Source: CAMEGH01 sp052103595 (GTDB lineage: Bacteria; Patescibacteriota; Saccharimonadia; Saccharimonadales; Saccharimonadaceae). From it: DNA of 64,000 nt. The stretch covers positions 1 through 64,000 of the forward strand of contig JBQEKC010000002.1 in the NCBI GenBank assembly GCA_052103595.1, given 5' to 3'. Each line of letters starts with the position of its first letter. Position 1 is the stretch's first letter. Positions 62,114 through 64,000 of this stretch are shown piece after piece. The notes beneath the pieces are model-generated. The model had not been told where the DNA came from, did no database searches, and saw only the letters and a list, made by a program, of their open reading frames with translations. The position numbers and the translations under genes are program-made.

Positions 62114-64000
62114 TTATTCCATATCACGCATGGTCAGCGCTAAGCGACCACGGTCGTCAATGCTGGCGAGTTTCACTCGCACCATCTGACCTTCACTCAA
62201 CACATCAGTCACGTTTTCAATACGTTCGTTGCTGATCTGGCTAATGTGCAGCATGCCATCAATCCCTGGCATAATGTTCACAAAGGCCCCAAAGTCTTTA
62301 ATCGTTACCACTTTTCCTTCGTAGATTTTGCCGACTTCTGGCTCTTCGGTAAGATCTTTAATCCACTGCAAAGCGCGCTCGATGCTTGGGCCGTTGGCGC
62401 TCGCAACCGTAATCAAACCGTCTTCTTTAATGTCGATTTCGGCACCAGTTTCAGAGGTGATTTTATTGATCATCTCGCCGCCTTTACCAATCACGGCACC
62501 AATTTTGTCTGGGTTGATTTTGATCTTTTCGATACGTGGCGCAAATGGGCTGAGTGCGTCTTTTGGCGCGGCCAAAATGCTCTTCATGTGATCCATAATA
62601 TGCATGCGGCCTGGACGCGATTGCTCGACAGCTTGGCGCAAAATGTCCACCGAAAGGCCGTGCACCTTCATGTCCATTTGGATAGCCGTGACGCCCTTTT
62701 CGGTACCAGTTACCTTAAAGTCCATGTCGCCAGCGAAGTCTTCCGCGTCAGCAATATCGCTCAGCACGTATGGCGTATCACCATCCATCATAAGCCCCAT
62801 AGCGATTCCGCTCACTGGCGCCTTCAGTGGCACACCCGCGTCCATCAATGCCAAACAGCTTGAACAGGTTGCTGCCATCGATGTTGAACCGTTCTGGCTC
62901 ATGATTTCTGTCACGCTACGAATCGCGTACGGGAACTCTTCCGCAGTTGGCAACACTGGTGTGAGCGCGCGTTCTGCTAAGTAGCCGTGGCCAATTTCAC
63001 GGCGACCTGGGCTGCCAAGGCGGCGCACTTCGCCCACGGTATAGCCTGGCGCGTTGTAATGGTGCATGTAGCGGCGCTCGCCGTCGGTCACTTCCATCGT
63101 ATCAACAATTTGTGCGTAGCTCAGTGGCGCCAATGTAACAATGTTCATCGCCTGCGTTACCCCGCGAGTAAACAAGCTCGATCCGTGCGTGCGTGGCAAA
63201 ATACCAACTTCGCTCGAAAGCGGACGGATTTCGTCCAGACGGCGACCGTCGGGGCGCAAATTATCTTCAACGATGCCGCGGCGCACATCAAGATGCAATG
63301 CCATCGTAAAGGCTTCGTCGTATTCATCATGGATTTCTTCGTAGCGATCATTGCCAAATTTTTCTCGCATCGCGTTATGGAATTCCCAACGGATTTCGTT
63401 TACAACATTGTTGCGTTCTGGATATTCTTTACGGATATTAGAGCCGAACTTTCCATCCACCCAATGATTGACCTCTTCTTGGATGTCAGGGTTTGGCAAA
63501 ACAAGTTCGTATTCCTGCGCAGCTGGCTGTACCTTTTCAACCAGTTCTCTTTGTAGGGCAATGGCTGGCTGCATGTGTTCGTGCGCCCAGGCCATTGCTT
63601 CTACGACATCGGCTTCTGGCACTTCGTTGGCGGCAGCTTCTACCATCGTAATACCGCTTTCAATACCAGCAACTACCAAATCAAGGTCGCTTTGCTCGCG
63701 TTCTTCTGGCGTCAAAAAGGCTTTGAATTCACCGTTCACACGGCCAACGCGCAAGCCTGCAACTGGACCGTCAAATGGTGCACCGCTCAACATCAGTGCA
63801 GTTGACGCAGCAATCATCGCTACCATATCCGGGCGGAAATCTGGATCCATCGAAAGCACGCTTGAAACCACCTGCACTTCTTGGCGGTAGCCCTTCGGAA
63901 ACAGTGGGCGGATTGGGCGGTCAATCAAACGGCCAATCAAAATTGCTTCATCGCTTGGGCGACCTTCGCGCTTAATAAAACGGCTGCCGCTGATTTTACC
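62114..64000 (-). CDS. pnp: Polyribonucleotide nucleotidyltransferase, 5' end beyond the window
   Basis: At least 629 residues visible (the start lies right of 64000). Two RNase PH-like cores (RPLFPKGYRQEVQVV; SLFTRGVTQAMN; RREIGHGYLAERAL), KH domain (KIGAVIGKGGEMINKI) and S1 domain (VGKIYEGKVVTIKDFGAFVNIMPG). It ends directly after S1 with no tail. Phosphorolytic 3'-5' RNA decay, complementing RNase J nearby. Confidence 0.96.
   Translation of the reverse strand, partial: GKISGSRFIKREGRPSDEAILIGRLIDRPIRPLFPKGYRQEVQVVSSVLSMDPDFRPDMVAMIAASTALMLSGAPFDGPVAGLRVGRVNGEFKAFLTPEEREQSDLDLVVAGIESGITMVEAAANEVPEADVVEAMAWAHEHMQPAIALQRELVEKVQPAAQEYELVLPNPDIQEEVNHWVDGKFGSNIRKEYPERNNVVNEIRWEFHNAMREKFGNDRYEEIHDEYDEAFTMALHLDVRRGIVEDNLRPDGRRLDEIRPLSSEVGILPRTHGSSLFTRGVTQAMNIVTLAPLSYAQIVDTMEVTDGERRYMHHYNAPGYTVGEVRRLGSPGRREIGHGYLAERALTPVLPTAEEFPYAIRSVTEIMSQNGSTSMAATCSSCLALMDAGVPLKAPVSGIAMGLMMDGDTPYVLSDIADAEDFAGDMDFKVTGTEKGVTAIQMDMKVHGLSVDILRQAVEQSRPGRMHIMDHMKSILAAPKDALSPFAPRIEKIKINPDKIGAVIGKGGEMINKITSETGAEIDIKEDGLITVASANGPSIERALQWIKDLTEEPEVGKIYEGKVVTIKDFGAFVNIMPGIDGMLHISQISNERIENVTDVLSEGQMVRVKLASIDDRGRLALTMRDME

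Overview
The window reads as chromosome of a Candidatus Saccharibacteria (TM7)/Patescibacteria-type bacterium. This rests on the 16S 5' end, the set of small conserved proteins, a complete secretin-less type IV pilus locus typical of these monoderm ultra-small cells, and a VirD4-like ATPase next to a short protein ending in the CPR-typical EKEW...KRYGK block. All genes read with the standard bacterial code (TGA is a stop), which argues against Gracilibacteria/SR1.

Layout. 1-5.5 kb: 5' end of a 16S rRNA gene with its promoter, a DUF212 membrane protein, gyrA and gyrB (all minus). 5.6-11.1 kb: two unknown membrane proteins, then the VirD4-like ATPase, its Pro-rich neighbour and a small membrane protein. 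11.1-13.1 kb: a 2-kb gene-poor block holding RNA genes: a candidate long structured RNA, a compact sRNA with its own promoter and terminator, and tmRNA with an unusually long tag. 13.2-18.4 kb: comM, infC-rpmI-rplT (infC starts with AUU), RNase P RNA, a Nudix-RNase HI fusion, a second structured RNA (6S-like), an M50 protease and rpmB. 18.4-23.0 kb: MBL protein, wHTH regulator, miaA, an alkyltransferase-like gene and thrS preceded by a T-box riboswitch. 23.0-33.6 kb: a GIY-YIG-like protein, four tRNAs, a 38-residue ORF, nrdR, a GT2 glycosyltransferase, a large surface protein, SOD, a PrsA-like isomerase, ndk and a Xer recombinase. 33.6-48.5 kb: the type IV pilus locus (pilM-N-O-P?-B-T-C-pilin-pilD-minor pilins) with a large secreted protein upstream. 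48.5-64 kb: ychF, DUF2797, tlyA, a beta-lactamase-fold protein, efp, rpsR-ssb-rpsF, an extra pilin behind ftsK, RNase J, a family-4 UDG and pnp (cut by the window end).

How it fits together. Pilus motors PilB and PilT, ComM and FtsK suit a cell that attaches to a host and takes up DNA. RNA-level control is prominent: a T-box on thrS whose UGGA bulge is complementary to the UCCA end of a tRNA-Thr encoded 4 kb away, an AUU start on infC, a hairpin leader on rpsF, and several stand-alone RNAs. Many genes have an extended -10 element (TGnTAnnnT) only 6-10 nt before the start codon, so leaderless transcripts look common. Several conserved enzymes carry odd key residues: GyrA/GyrB QRDR Asn, EF-P Arg32, ATL Trp, PilB without its zinc cysteines, UDG without its Fe-S cysteines, and a degenerate Nudix box.
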